From an uncultured Pseudomonadota bacterium (lineage in GTDB: Bacteria; Pseudomonadota; Alphaproteobacteria; Rs-D84), in NCBI GenBank assembly GCA_902776515.1, contig CACYQE010000008.1, positions 1 through 14,712 of the forward strand: a stretch of DNA of 14,712 nt, written 5' to 3'. This document shows positions 1 to 6,862 of the stretch, piece after piece (position 1 is the stretch's first letter; every line of letters starts with the position of its first letter). The position numbers and the translations under genes were made by a program. Under the pieces are notes generated by a model, which worked only from the letters and a program-made list of their open reading frames with translations, was not told the DNA's origin and made no database searches.

Positions 1-262
1 TCACGGCGATAGCCGCCAGCTTGCCCTGGGCTTCTTTTGGAGTGTAGAGGTCGGCTACCAACGTCAGCCCATACTGTGTCTCGAACGTCACCTTGCGGTG
101 GTTCACTTTTTCGCTCAGCGGGAACACCTTGTCCCACTCCTGAGTCAAAACGAGTTGCTGTTTCATATTGTTTTCTTCTTTTTGTTGATTTCCGTTGCTG
201 CATCCGGCAAAGGCCAGAGCTGCCATAACGATGCTGGTGGTCAGCAGTTTGATGTGTTTCAT
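1..262 (-). CDS. Lipoprotein alpha/beta hydrolase, N-terminal part (runs off the window)
   Basis: Reading the minus strand from the ATG at 262 gives 87 codons open to the window edge. The N-terminus is a lipoprotein signal: lysine near the start, a hydrophobic stretch, then LAFAGC with the lipidated cysteine at residue 21. An Asn/Gln/Lys-rich linker follows, then about 45 residues (EWDKVFPLSEKV, then VTFETQYGLTLVADLYTPK) that resemble the start of the dienelactone-hydrolase/YcjY-like alpha/beta hydrolases common in Bacteroides and Prevotella. The catalytic serine region lies outside the window, so activity cannot be judged. An internal ATG at residue 33 would give a cytoplasmic version, but the signal peptide argues for the upstream start. 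It lies downstream of the HxlR gene on the same strand. Its base composition differs from the DNA right of about 730. Confidence 0.72.
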   Translation of the reverse strand, partial: MKHIKLLTTSIVMAALAFAGCSNGNQQKEENNMKQQLVLTQEWDKVFPLSEKVNHRKVTFETQYGLTLVADLYTPKEAQGKLAAIAV

Positions 263-293
263 TGTCTCTGATTATTTGATTGTTCTACGATTG

Positions 294-301
294 CAAAGAT
301 A
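294..301 (-). promoter_or_regulatory. Bacteroidetes-type -7 promoter box for the lipoprotein gene
   Basis: On the minus strand these bases read TATCTTTG, an exact match to the Bacteroidetes primary-sigma -7 element TAnnTTTG, about 30 bases upstream of the lipoprotein ATG. I see no convincing TTTG -33 element at the usual distance. No comparable element was noticed in the AT-rich part of the window, which supports a Bacteroidetes origin for this end. Confidence 0.5.
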
Positions 302-326
302 CGACTGTTTCCTGACACGGAAGCCG

Positions 327-686
327 TCACTCACCGTTTGGTGAGCGATTCACGATGCCGAAAACCTCCTTGCGGTAGCCCTCGCCCCACTCCTGCATGG
401 CGAAGATGACGCTAAAAAGACGCAGTCCCTGACGCGTGATGCGGTACTCGGCGCGGTTGGTGTAGCCGAAGCGGTCTGTGCGTTCGATGAGTTGCAAGTC
501 GGTCAACTCTCGTAGGCCGCTGGCCAGCATTTTCTCCGAAATCTCGTAGAGAAAAGTCTTCAATTCCGAGAAACGGCAATGCCCTCGCGCCACACCGGTG
601 AGGATCTCCACCTTCCAGCGCGAGCCGAGGATGTCCACCACGTCGCGGATGGGCACAATGCCACTGGCCAGATCATGTTCGTCCAT
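327..686 (-). CDS. HxlR-family winged-helix transcriptional regulator (start uncertain)
   Basis: The HxlR (MarR-like) DNA-binding domain fills the protein: IRDVVDILGSRWKVEIL, then CRFSELK, ISEKMLASGLRELTDLQLIERTD as recognition helix and wing, AEYRIT, and a C-terminal dimerisation helix ending MQEWGEGY. The frame stays open upstream to 848, but those upstream residues belong to another protein (the acpS fragment), so the first good Met, at 686 and about 8 residues before the domain, is taken as the start. The true N-terminus may have been lost at the sequence junction. HxlR proteins usually carry a cysteine just before PIR, which in some members senses electrophiles or thiol stress; here it is valine, so redox sensing through that residue is unlikely. 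The target may be the lipoprotein hydrolase gene immediately downstream on the same strand (inference). Confidence 0.8.
   Translation of the reverse strand: MDEHDLASGIVPIRDVVDILGSRWKVEILTGVARGHCRFSELKTFLYEISEKMLASGLRELTDLQLIERTDRFGYTNRAEYRITRQGLRLFSVIFAMQEWGEGYRKEVFGIVNRSPNGE
330..345 (-). repeat. Perfect 6-bp hairpin at the 3' end of the HxlR gene
   Basis: The minus strand reads CTCACC, a four-base AAAC loop, then GGTGAG, a perfect stem formed by the last codons of the HxlR gene just before its TGA. No clear T-run follows, so it is not a canonical terminator. It could be a weak terminator, an RNA-stability hairpin, or an operator near the downstream promoter. Confidence 0.35.
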
Positions 687-717
687 GCCCTGTATGCGTT
701 CCAGCAGGAGTTGTTCT

Positions 718-803
718 TGTTGGGTAAAAATGGCATCAAAAAAATCCTTGTCACGATTTTTAAATCGTGCCACAGATTCAATATCAACACCGTTTCTTAT
801 CAT
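718..803 (-). pseudogene. acpS: Holo-ACP synthase (4'-phosphopantetheinyl transferase), 5' fragment cut at the sequence junction
   Basis: From the ATG at 803 the protein reads MIRNGVDIESVARFKNRDKD and then FFDAIFTQQE. This matches the start of AcpS enzymes: a G-[IV]-D-[IL] motif carrying the Mg-binding Asp, then xxRF, then FFxxIFTxxE. The family should continue with a tyrosine/cysteine region and an AAKEA motif, but instead the frame runs into an HxlR repressor. The 3' end given here is approximate (700-735). The ATG overlaps the TGA of the preceding acyltransferase as ATGA, so the start is well placed and translationally coupled. AcpS attaches phosphopantetheine to the serine of an acyl carrier protein, and an ACP lies four genes up in this operon, so this would be its dedicated activator. 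The gene is probably intact in the genome and only broken in this assembly. Confidence 0.7.
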
Positions 804-1447
804 TCCACAGTTCCCACTTTTTCCGCAGGATTGCCCAACATATAACAATTATCTTTACAACCGCGATACACACAAGACAAAGGGGCTATTTTGTTATGAT
901 TACCTATTTTCGCGTGAGCTAACAATACCGCATTTGTTCCAATAATGTTATCATTACCAATTTTTACACCGCCCAAGATATGTGTTGATGGCCCAAAGAA
1001 ATTAAAATCACCGATTTTTGCATCATGTCCAACAACAATGTTACCATTAAACAGATTGCCATTACCGATTTCAATATCTGTACACTCAGTAAGTGGTGTC
1101 CCAACAAAACAGTTTCCATCCCCCATTTTAACATTAACAGGGACCAACACTGTCGGTATAAACAAATTACATAATTTTCCACCAACAGCTAAAATATCAT
1201 TATATATTTTTCGCCGCAATTCAGGATACCCCGCCCCGATTACACAATAATCATCGGGGCCAAATTTCATTTCGGACAAATCGCCAACAAATAAATTGTT
1301 CAATTCGCCAAAATCCACAACATATCCATTGTGACCAACCAATCCACCAAGTTCGACATCCAAACCGTCACATATATTCCAACGAATATATTGGACACAT
1401 TCCTTGGCAAATCCATTTCCACCAACAACGAATATCCGCTTTGTCAT
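800..1447 (-). CDS. NeuD/PglD/VioB-like left-handed beta-helix sugar N-acyltransferase
   Basis: This 215-residue protein has the two-part layout of the NeuD/PglD/VioB family. An N-terminal Rossmann-like half begins RIFVVGGNGFAKE, and a C-terminal left-handed beta-helix is made of hexapeptide repeats (VKMGDG, IEIGNG, AKIGDF, VKIGND, AKIGNH). The tail GNPAEKVG is typical. His141 in VVGHDAKIG sits where PglD has its catalytic base. The family transfers acyl groups from acyl-CoA (occasionally acyl-ACP) to the amino group of UDP- or dTDP-linked 4-amino sugars. With a 4-aminotransferase and an ACP/ketosynthase/reductase set in the same operon, I infer that it N-acylates dTDP-4-amino-4,6-dideoxyhexose, possibly from acyl-ACP. 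The ATG shares its A with the upstream TAA (TAATG), which fixes the start at 1447 rather than the longer open frame to 1495. Confidence 0.82.
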   Translation of the reverse strand: MTKRIFVVGGNGFAKECVQYIRWNICDGLDVELGGLVGHNGYVVDFGELNNLFVGDLSEMKFGPDDYCVIGAGYPELRRKIYNDILAVGGKLCNLFIPTVLVPVNVKMGDGNCFVGTPLTECTDIEIGNGNLFNGNIVVGHDAKIGDFNFFGPSTHILGGVKIGNDNIIGTNAVLLAHAKIGNHNKIAPLSCVYRGCKDNCYMLGNPAEKVGTVE

Positions 1448-2199
1448 TATAATCCAACCCCACAATCTATGATATAGTTTTGCGTCGTTATCCATTTTGC
1501 ATCATCAGACAACAAAAAGACAACCATATTTGCGACATCTTCTACTTCGCCATATCCCAAAGGATAGTGCTTTTCATGATCCGCCCCACGAACTGTTGAA
1601 AACTCGTTTGACAGCACCATAGGTGTTTTTATGTCAGATGGTGAAACTGTATTCACACGAATACCAAATGGGACTACTTCTTTTGCAATACATCTCATAG
1701 ATGCAATAAGTGCTGATTTGGCACCAGCATAATTACTCATTCCACGATTGCACGATAATGCACCATACGAAGATATCGCAACCAATGCCGCACCACGACC
1801 GATATTATTACGGCGGTCAACGAATCCCTTGGCCAACATAATTGGTGCAAAATAATCACAATCAAATACGTGTTTTATGTTGTCGTATGTTAACATCTGT
1901 GTTGGTGTTACATCAGTAATTCCATGGCAAATTGCCATACCGCGAAACTTGCCATATTTTTCACGCAAAGATTTTACGTAACCCGGCAAACCGTCAATAT
2001 CAGCGGTCACATCTAATTCTTCGGTAAAGAAATTTTCCGGATGTTCAGATTTTTGTTTTGTTTCCGCCAAGCGTTCATGGTTGCGTGCGATGCCAATAAC
2101 CGTTGCCCCCAATTTATTCAGCAACAACGCGACACCTTGGCCCAACCCAGACGATGCACCAGTAACGATAAATTTATCTTCGGTTGTAAATTTTATCAT
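1447..2199 (-). CDS. Short-chain dehydrogenase/reductase, probable 3-oxoacyl-ACP reductase
   Basis: This is a classical SDR of 250 residues. The NADP-binding TGASSGLG motif is at 13-20, with Arg39 after the second strand. Ser143/144 and Tyr157-Lys161 (YAGAK) form the catalytic set. IRVNTVSPSDIKTPM and the C-terminal ending IIDCGVGL, the usual position of DGG, are also typical. The NNAG motif after strand 4 is altered to CHG (91-93), which is unusual but tolerated in some divergent members. It sits directly after an ACP gene (ATGA overlap) and a KAS III gene, so reduction of a 3-oxoacyl-ACP to a 3-hydroxyacyl-ACP is the likeliest role (FabG-like). A sugar-nucleotide dehydrogenase is a less likely alternative. 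The acyl product probably feeds the acyltransferase encoded next. Confidence 0.8.
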   Translation of the reverse strand: MIKFTTEDKFIVTGASSGLGQGVALLLNKLGATVIGIARNHERLAETKQKSEHPENFFTEELDVTADIDGLPGYVKSLREKYGKFRGMAICHGITDVTPTQMLTYDNIKHVFDCDYFAPIMLAKGFVDRRNNIGRGAALVAISSYGALSCNRGMSNYAGAKSALIASMRCIAKEVVPFGIRVNTVSPSDIKTPMVLSNEFSTVRGADHEKHYPLGYGEVEDVANMVVFLLSDDAKWITTQNYIIDCGVGL

Positions 2200-2423
2200 T
2201 TTATATTATTCCCTGCTAATGCGATTAAATCAGAAACTTTTTCCAATTTGCCCAATTGGTCCAAAGTAATTGCGATACCAAAATGTCCCTTGAAATATGC
2301 CATTGTAGCCATTTTGGATAAAGAATCCCATTCATCCATATCCGCCAAAACTTCTGTTTCGCTAACCGCATCATCACGTTGCAAAACGTCTTGGAATGCT
2401 TCTAAAAATTCTGCTTTTGTCAT
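2196..2423 (-). CDS. Acyl carrier protein
   Basis: This 75-residue acidic protein has the ACP four-helix pattern and the phosphopantetheine attachment motif DSL (EWDSLSKMA, Ser34). It is preceded by a strong ribosome binding site, AAGGAG, six bases before the ATG, and its TGA overlaps the ATG of the reductase (ATGA). Its divergence from the housekeeping AcpP (lack of the DSLDxVEL context) and its position between a ketosynthase III and a reductase suggest a specialised ACP that carries a short acyl group for glycan decoration. It would be activated by the phosphopantetheinyl transferase whose start lies at the operon's 3' end. Confidence 0.9.
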   Translation of the reverse strand: MTKAEFLEAFQDVLQRDDAVSETEVLADMDEWDSLSKMATMAYFKGHFGIAITLDQLGKLEKVSDLIALAGNNIK

Positions 2424-2458
2424 TTTTTACTCCTTGGGTTTTTTATATTGTTATTTTG

Positions 2459-3637
2459 TTAATGTTGTTCTGTTGCCAGTTTGTTTTTCCAATATTCAAT
2501 GTATTCATCGCGGGTCATGAACCAATCTGGTTTGGTCCAATCGGATACACCCAACAATTTGACACGCGAATCAAGTGTAATTTGCATACTTGCCACCGCC
2601 AGCCCATTTCCGAATGCACTGCACAATATCTTTTCACCATCAGCGACCCCAGCATCACGCACAACGGTATTCAACGTTGTTGGAATTGAACACATTGTGT
2701 TGTTACCATATGTTTCAAACGCATAATACGGTGCCTTGTCCAATGGGAAACCCGATTCCGTGGCAACAGCCTGAATAATTTGCTTGTTTGCCTGGTGTAA
2801 ACACAAGAATTTAACATCAGATTCTGTTACCCCCGATGCGTCCATCAACGATTTTATGCTGGCTGGGACCTTGGAAATAGTGAAATCAAAAACCTTTATT
2901 CCGTCCATATATCCGTCAAACAAAGTTGCCTTGTGACCGGACGGTGTTTGAACCGGATTATCCAACAAATCATTGAATAACTTCCTATCTTCCGGTTTGT
3001 TTTGTAATATTACACAATGCTCCCCAGATATAGGTGAAATAATTGCTTCGAATCCATCGGAATATACAGCCATATCAAAATAAATTGGTTCCGCACTTTC
3101 ATCATATTCCAACAGTGTCGCACAACCCGCATCGCCAAACACTGGGGCAGAAATACGATTTGCCGGATCGATACCAACAGTTGGTGTATCCGCCGCCAAC
3201 AACAAAACACGTTTATGCCCGCCACTGGATATCATCTGTGCCGCGGTCCACATACCATACACCCACGCTGGACAACCCTGATTCACAGTAATAACCGGAC
3301 AATCCACAGGCAAATTTAATTTTTGATGAATCCAAAACACAGTAGATGGATTTGACCAATCCTGGCGTTGAGCCATATAAACAACTGCATCAATTGAGTT
3401 ACGGTCAATGTTCGCACCAGCAAATAATTTTTCCGCCGCATCAATTGCATAATACGCGGGCGAAACATCCTGGTCAGAAACACGCCGTTTATGAAAGCCG
3501 ACCATTTTACGCATACGGTCAATCTTTTTCACGTTGTTATCATAGTATTGTGCTTCGTCATAAATGTTTATTTCGTTGCTTGGCACAACCACGTTTTGTG
3601 CAACCAACCGGACATTGTTAAATTTATATTTTGACAT
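2459..3637 (-). CDS. 3-oxoacyl-ACP synthase III (KAS III) of the glycan-modification type
   Basis: This is a thiolase-fold condensing enzyme of 392 residues. The FabH catalytic triad is present: Cys122 in NQGCPAWVYG, His281 in HQANKQI and Asn312 in YGNNTMCSIP, followed by AFGNGLAVAS. KAS III enzymes condense acetyl-CoA or another acyl-CoA starter with malonyl-ACP. The protein is about 60-70 residues longer than housekeeping FabH (around 320), with extra sequence at both ends and a C-terminal tail beyond residue 355 rich in Trp and Tyr. Its nearest logic is the KAS III genes in Pseudomonas flagellin-glycosylation islands, where they help build an acyl substituent of viosamine (recalled, not searched). 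Ribosome binding site AAGGG lies upstream of the ATG. A 15-base gap separates it from the upstream glycosyltransferase and 35 bases from the ACP gene. Confidence 0.88.
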   Translation of the reverse strand: MSKYKFNNVRLVAQNVVVPSNEINIYDEAQYYDNNVKKIDRMRKMVGFHKRRVSDQDVSPAYYAIDAAEKLFAGANIDRNSIDAVVYMAQRQDWSNPSTVFWIHQKLNLPVDCPVITVNQGCPAWVYGMWTAAQMISSGGHKRVLLLAADTPTVGIDPANRISAPVFGDAGCATLLEYDESAEPIYFDMAVYSDGFEAIISPISGEHCVILQNKPEDRKLFNDLLDNPVQTPSGHKATLFDGYMDGIKVFDFTISKVPASIKSLMDASGVTESDVKFLCLHQANKQIIQAVATESGFPLDKAPYYAFETYGNNTMCSIPTTLNTVVRDAGVADGEKILCSAFGNGLAVASMQITLDSRVKLLGVSDWTKPDWFMTRDEYIEYWKNKLATEQH

Positions 3638-3651
3638 CTAATCACCCTTTA

Positions 3652-4659
3652 TTACAAAAATACTGTGAGCAGTATACACATAACGACAACAAAAGCAACA
3701 ATCATTATCGTCATATTAAACAATTTTTTATATTTATTGACGCGTTTTTGCATAGAAGCCATATCACACACATTCAGACGATTTGTTGCACCATCCCATA
3801 TTTCCGGATAAGTATCGTGAATTACATTTATTTTATCTGTTTGGTTGGCACGCAAAAACGCACGAATTGCCGAAGCAGCAATAAACACCAATTCCTTGGT
3901 ATAATCGTGGTTGAACTGTGTCATTGCAGATTTATAAAACTTCATACAAGGAAATGCACATTTAATAAACCAATCATCAGATTCAAAAGAACCGGTCCAA
4001 ATACCACCCGCGTTACGGCGATACACAGACATAACATCCGGCAAAAAACCAATTTTACCAACCTGGGCGTGCAACAGATGCAAATACCAATCGCCCGGCA
4101 AAATACCGTCAGGAAACAATTCCGCACATTCAGGTCGCCAACGATATACCACTGAATTTGTTTGAATAAAATTATGCTGTAACAAATCAGACAATTCTAA
4201 TACCGTCTTGTTAAACCGAAACTTTGGCGTTGGAAAGATATAATCAGGGCTGCGTTTATCGTCCCAAATTACACGCACAGGATGAAAACACACACTGAAA
4301 TCCGGATGTGCATCCATAAAATCAATTTGTTTTTGTAATTTACAAGGGTCGGTCCAGTAATCATCACCTTCATTCAGGGCAACATATTCGCCACGAATTC
4401 GCGGCCACATGTGTGCTTTCCAAATACTGACACCACGCGACCATTGGTTTTCTGTTTGCAATATCGGTTTTATGATATCAGGATACTTTTCCGCATATTC
4501 ACGAACGATATCAGCTGTACCATCTGTGGAAGCATCATCATGAACTATGACCTCGAACGGGAAGTTTGTTTTTTGCATAACAAACCCATCCAACGCCTGA
4601 CGAATAAATTTAGCGTGGTTATAAGTAATACAAAGAATCGAAACTTTAATTTTTTGCAT
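3652..4659 (-). CDS. GT2 family glycosyltransferase with C-terminal membrane anchor
   Basis: A GT-A fold glycosyltransferase of 335 residues. The N-terminal nucleotide-binding strand is KVSILCITYNHAKFIRQAL, followed by HDDASTDGT (40-48) and the metal-binding DXD-type motif EGDDYW (97-102). PGDWYLHLL around residue 190 is the probable catalytic-base region. The last 22 or so residues (MTIMIVAFVVVMCILLTVFL) form one strongly hydrophobic segment with almost nothing after it, so the enzyme looks tail-anchored to the inner membrane with the catalytic domain in the cytoplasm. It probably adds one sugar to a lipid-linked glycan; donor and acceptor cannot be told from sequence. AAGG lies seven bases before the ATG, and 12 bases separate it from the upstream fusion gene. 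Confidence 0.88.
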   Translation of the reverse strand: MQKIKVSILCITYNHAKFIRQALDGFVMQKTNFPFEVIVHDDASTDGTADIVREYAEKYPDIIKPILQTENQWSRGVSIWKAHMWPRIRGEYVALNEGDDYWTDPCKLQKQIDFMDAHPDFSVCFHPVRVIWDDKRSPDYIFPTPKFRFNKTVLELSDLLQHNFIQTNSVVYRWRPECAELFPDGILPGDWYLHLLHAQVGKIGFLPDVMSVYRRNAGGIWTGSFESDDWFIKCAFPCMKFYKSAMTQFNHDYTKELVFIAASAIRAFLRANQTDKINVIHDTYPEIWDGATNRLNVCDMASMQKRVNKYKKLFNMTIMIVAFVVVMCILLTVFL

Positions 4660-4671
4660 TTTGAAACCTTT

Positions 4672-6096
4672 TTAATCTGGACTAAAAAATTCCTGTGTAG
4701 CGGCAGATGTTGATGTTTCTATACCCTGTTTAAACCAATCGTAATCTTTTGCGATATGTCCAAAATCCAAGGCTTGCACGCCACCTTGAACAGCTAAATC
4801 GTGTGCAAGAACAGTCGCCGTTGGACCACAAATTAATATATAAATCTTGTTTTTGCCCATAGATAAAAGTTTTTGTAATATCGTATCGTATTCATCAAAT
4901 GCATCACACGATGGGACAATTACAGATTCTATGGATTTTGCGTTATCAAAAATATTGTATTTCAGCTTGTCAAAAATACCACTTCCATGAACTAAAACAA
5001 TATCACGATTTTTCCATATACTGCGAACCTTGTTGTAATACTGTCCACAATTTGCAATTTTACCCATTTTATATACGCAGCTTAGCTCGGAATCATAATA
5101 TGTTTTATTTGTGTCAGATATTTCCTGTATTTTATGACGGCGGCGATTTAAATATTTATGTAAAAATATAGATTTATAATCGGTGATTACCCGAAAATAA
5201 GAAGCGTTTACTGCAACCATTATATTTTTATCGTTGCTGTTCCATGTTTCCCAAAGCTTTTTGCACAAGCGGTCATCATATTTTTGAAACGACAAACTTG
5301 CACGACTAAACATTATATCAAATTCACCATCTCCAAATCTGCAAATAGATTTTTTATCTTTGACTAATTTAGCAACAGTTTCTATTGCCGACACAACAAC
5401 AGGTGATTTAATTGTATTATTTTGACAATATTCATACGCAAAAGAATCCCATGATATATTTTCCCGCACAACGCACGCAGGGTTGCCCGCAATCGAAGTG
5501 TGTGGGACGGTAAATTTACCAGCGACAACTGAACCATACCCAATAATAGAATCATCAGGAATAACAGTATTCTTTAATATTTTTGCATACGCACCAACCC
5601 AAACGTGTTCGCCAATACTTACATTTTTAACATAGTTTATGATTTCATGTGATTTTAAGTCAAATATTGGATGTCCATCAGTATTAAAAATGGTTATACC
5701 ATACGAAAACATACAAAATGCACCAATATTGCATTTGGCCCCACTATTAAACGTGCAATATTCCATAGACTCAATTGTTGTATTAGCCCCAATAGAAAAT
5801 TCACAGTTATATGCTGGTGCAAAATTAGAATTTGGATTACCAATTATAATTCTAAGTTTGTCAGAAACATAAACATCAGAATCAATTATAACTGAATTGT
5901 TGTCACCATATATTTGAATGTCTATTTTGCCCGTCTTTATTTTTTTGTTCTTTATTATAACGGTGTTATTTTTTCCAGATATGTGCAACGATACCCTTGA
6001 CGACTTGTAAGGAATTTGTATATTATTACACGACAATGCGAGCCGTGTTTCACGTTTTTGTTTTATACGCCGTTTAAGTTTATTTAATATACCCAT
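4672..6096 (-). CDS. Fusion: hexapeptide O-acetyltransferase plus GT-D glycosyltransferase
   Basis: Two catalytic domains in 474 residues. After a basic N-terminus, residues about 35-215 form a left-handed beta-helix of the WcaF/CysE-like acetyltransferase type: short Asn/Ile-rich beta rungs (NNTVIIKN, NNSVIIDS), then NTDGHPIFD with a likely catalytic His142, then GEHVWVGAYAKILKNTVIPD and IAGNPACVV. Residues about 235-460 match the GT-D (DUF1792) glycosyltransferase fold: ICRFGDGEFD (251-260, with the DGE metal motif), SFQKYDDRL, VHGSGIFD, ICGPTATVLAHDLAVQGG, and LDFGHIAKDYDWFK. GT-D enzymes add a hexose to a growing protein O-glycan in streptococcal serine-rich-repeat adhesins. One polypeptide may therefore add a sugar and O-acetylate it (inference). 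The ribosome binding site AGGA lies within the end of the upstream gene. Confidence 0.82.
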   Translation of the reverse strand: MGILNKLKRRIKQKRETRLALSCNNIQIPYKSSRVSLHISGKNNTVIIKNKKIKTGKIDIQIYGDNNSVIIDSDVYVSDKLRIIIGNPNSNFAPAYNCEFSIGANTTIESMEYCTFNSGAKCNIGAFCMFSYGITIFNTDGHPIFDLKSHEIINYVKNVSIGEHVWVGAYAKILKNTVIPDDSIIGYGSVVAGKFTVPHTSIAGNPACVVRENISWDSFAYEYCQNNTIKSPVVVSAIETVAKLVKDKKSICRFGDGEFDIMFSRASLSFQKYDDRLCKKLWETWNSNDKNIMVAVNASYFRVITDYKSIFLHKYLNRRRHKIQEISDTNKTYYDSELSCVYKMGKIANCGQYYNKVRSIWKNRDIVLVHGSGIFDKLKYNIFDNAKSIESVIVPSCDAFDEYDTILQKLLSMGKNKIYILICGPTATVLAHDLAVQGGVQALDFGHIAKDYDWFKQGIETSTSAATQEFFSPD

Positions 6097-6100
6097 TTCA

Positions 6101-6862
6101 TTATCCTAAATGATATTTCTTTCTTAGTATTTGACGTTTGTTGTGTGATGGAATAAATTGTATAAACATACGCAAAAGTTTCTTTTTTATCGTTACAATC
6201 AATGGTTGTCTTAGTGCATATCTTGTCTGCAATAAGTTTTTCAATAACCGAGCATCAACCGCATACGAAACATCATTGACGGATTTAGATTTATAATTTC
6301 CGATAAGTCTGATTATATTTTCGGATATTTTATATTCGTGCATATTTGCCAGTGTGTTATCAGGGGACAAATAAATCAAATCAATATGTTTATCATTAAA
6401 ATGCCGCTGTACTTTTTCAAAGGCTGCTTTTATTTTGTTATCAGATAAGCTCTTAACACTGTCAGGCGTTTCAATATAAACTATCAATACACTATTTGCC
6501 TTGGCGATACTCGTTAACAAACGGTTTATTCTGCGTTCATATTTTTCATGAACAGCCTGATACGTTTCCGCCAGATTCTTTCCTTTTTCAAAATCATGAT
6601 TAAATGTCAAATCGTTATACTTATTGTGATACGCATCACATTTAATACTGCGTTCTGAAAAAGCAAATTCCAAATCTTCTTTGTCTATAAATCGCTTAAA
6701 ATCTTTTACAACAATATCGGCACGACCACAAAAATCGGACCCAAACAACCAATCAAACGGATAACTGGCGACCTGTAATTCCGCAGAACGTAACGCAGAC
6801 GAACAAGAACATGCAGCACCCATACTGAAAATCAAATCGTATTTTTTCTTCATTTTTTGCAT
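6101..6862 (-). CDS. DUF1796 putative papain-like cysteine peptidase family protein
   Basis: The 253-residue protein carries the DUF1796 (PF08795) signature: an N-terminal strand ending FSMGAACSCSSALR with Cys18 and Cys20, then YPFDWLFGSD, AYHNKYNDLTFNHDF with His79 and His89, and YERRINRLL followed by a hydrophobic strand (SVLIVYIE). The family is annotated as papain-like by fold prediction. It often sits beside glycosyltransferases, and its biochemical role is not established to my knowledge. The C-terminus is strongly basic. A second ATG at 6853 (MKKKYDL) overlaps the aminotransferase TGA as ATGA and may be the real start; neither ATG has a strong Shine-Dalgarno. A divergent relative is encoded on the other strand at 13248-13934. 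Confidence 0.78.
   Translation of the reverse strand: MQKMKKKYDLIFSMGAACSCSSALRSAELQVASYPFDWLFGSDFCGRADIVVKDFKRFIDKEDLEFAFSERSIKCDAYHNKYNDLTFNHDFEKGKNLAETYQAVHEKYERRINRLLTSIAKANSVLIVYIETPDSVKSLSDNKIKAAFEKVQRHFNDKHIDLIYLSPDNTLANMHEYKISENIIRLIGNYKSKSVNDVSYAVDARLLKNLLQTRYALRQPLIVTIKKKLLRMFIQFIPSHNKRQILRKKYHLG

Noticed and set aside
327..848. A single 173-residue protein read from a TTG at 848
   Set aside because: The start is a TTG inside the end of the acyltransferase gene. The N-terminal part is AcpS-like and the rest is HxlR, so this frame is a junction product and not one gene.
3631..4155. A long plus-strand frame (174 codons) opposite the GT2 gene
   Set aside because: It is the antisense of a well-supported glycosyltransferase; its His/Thr/Arg/Asn-heavy composition is typical of a shadow frame.
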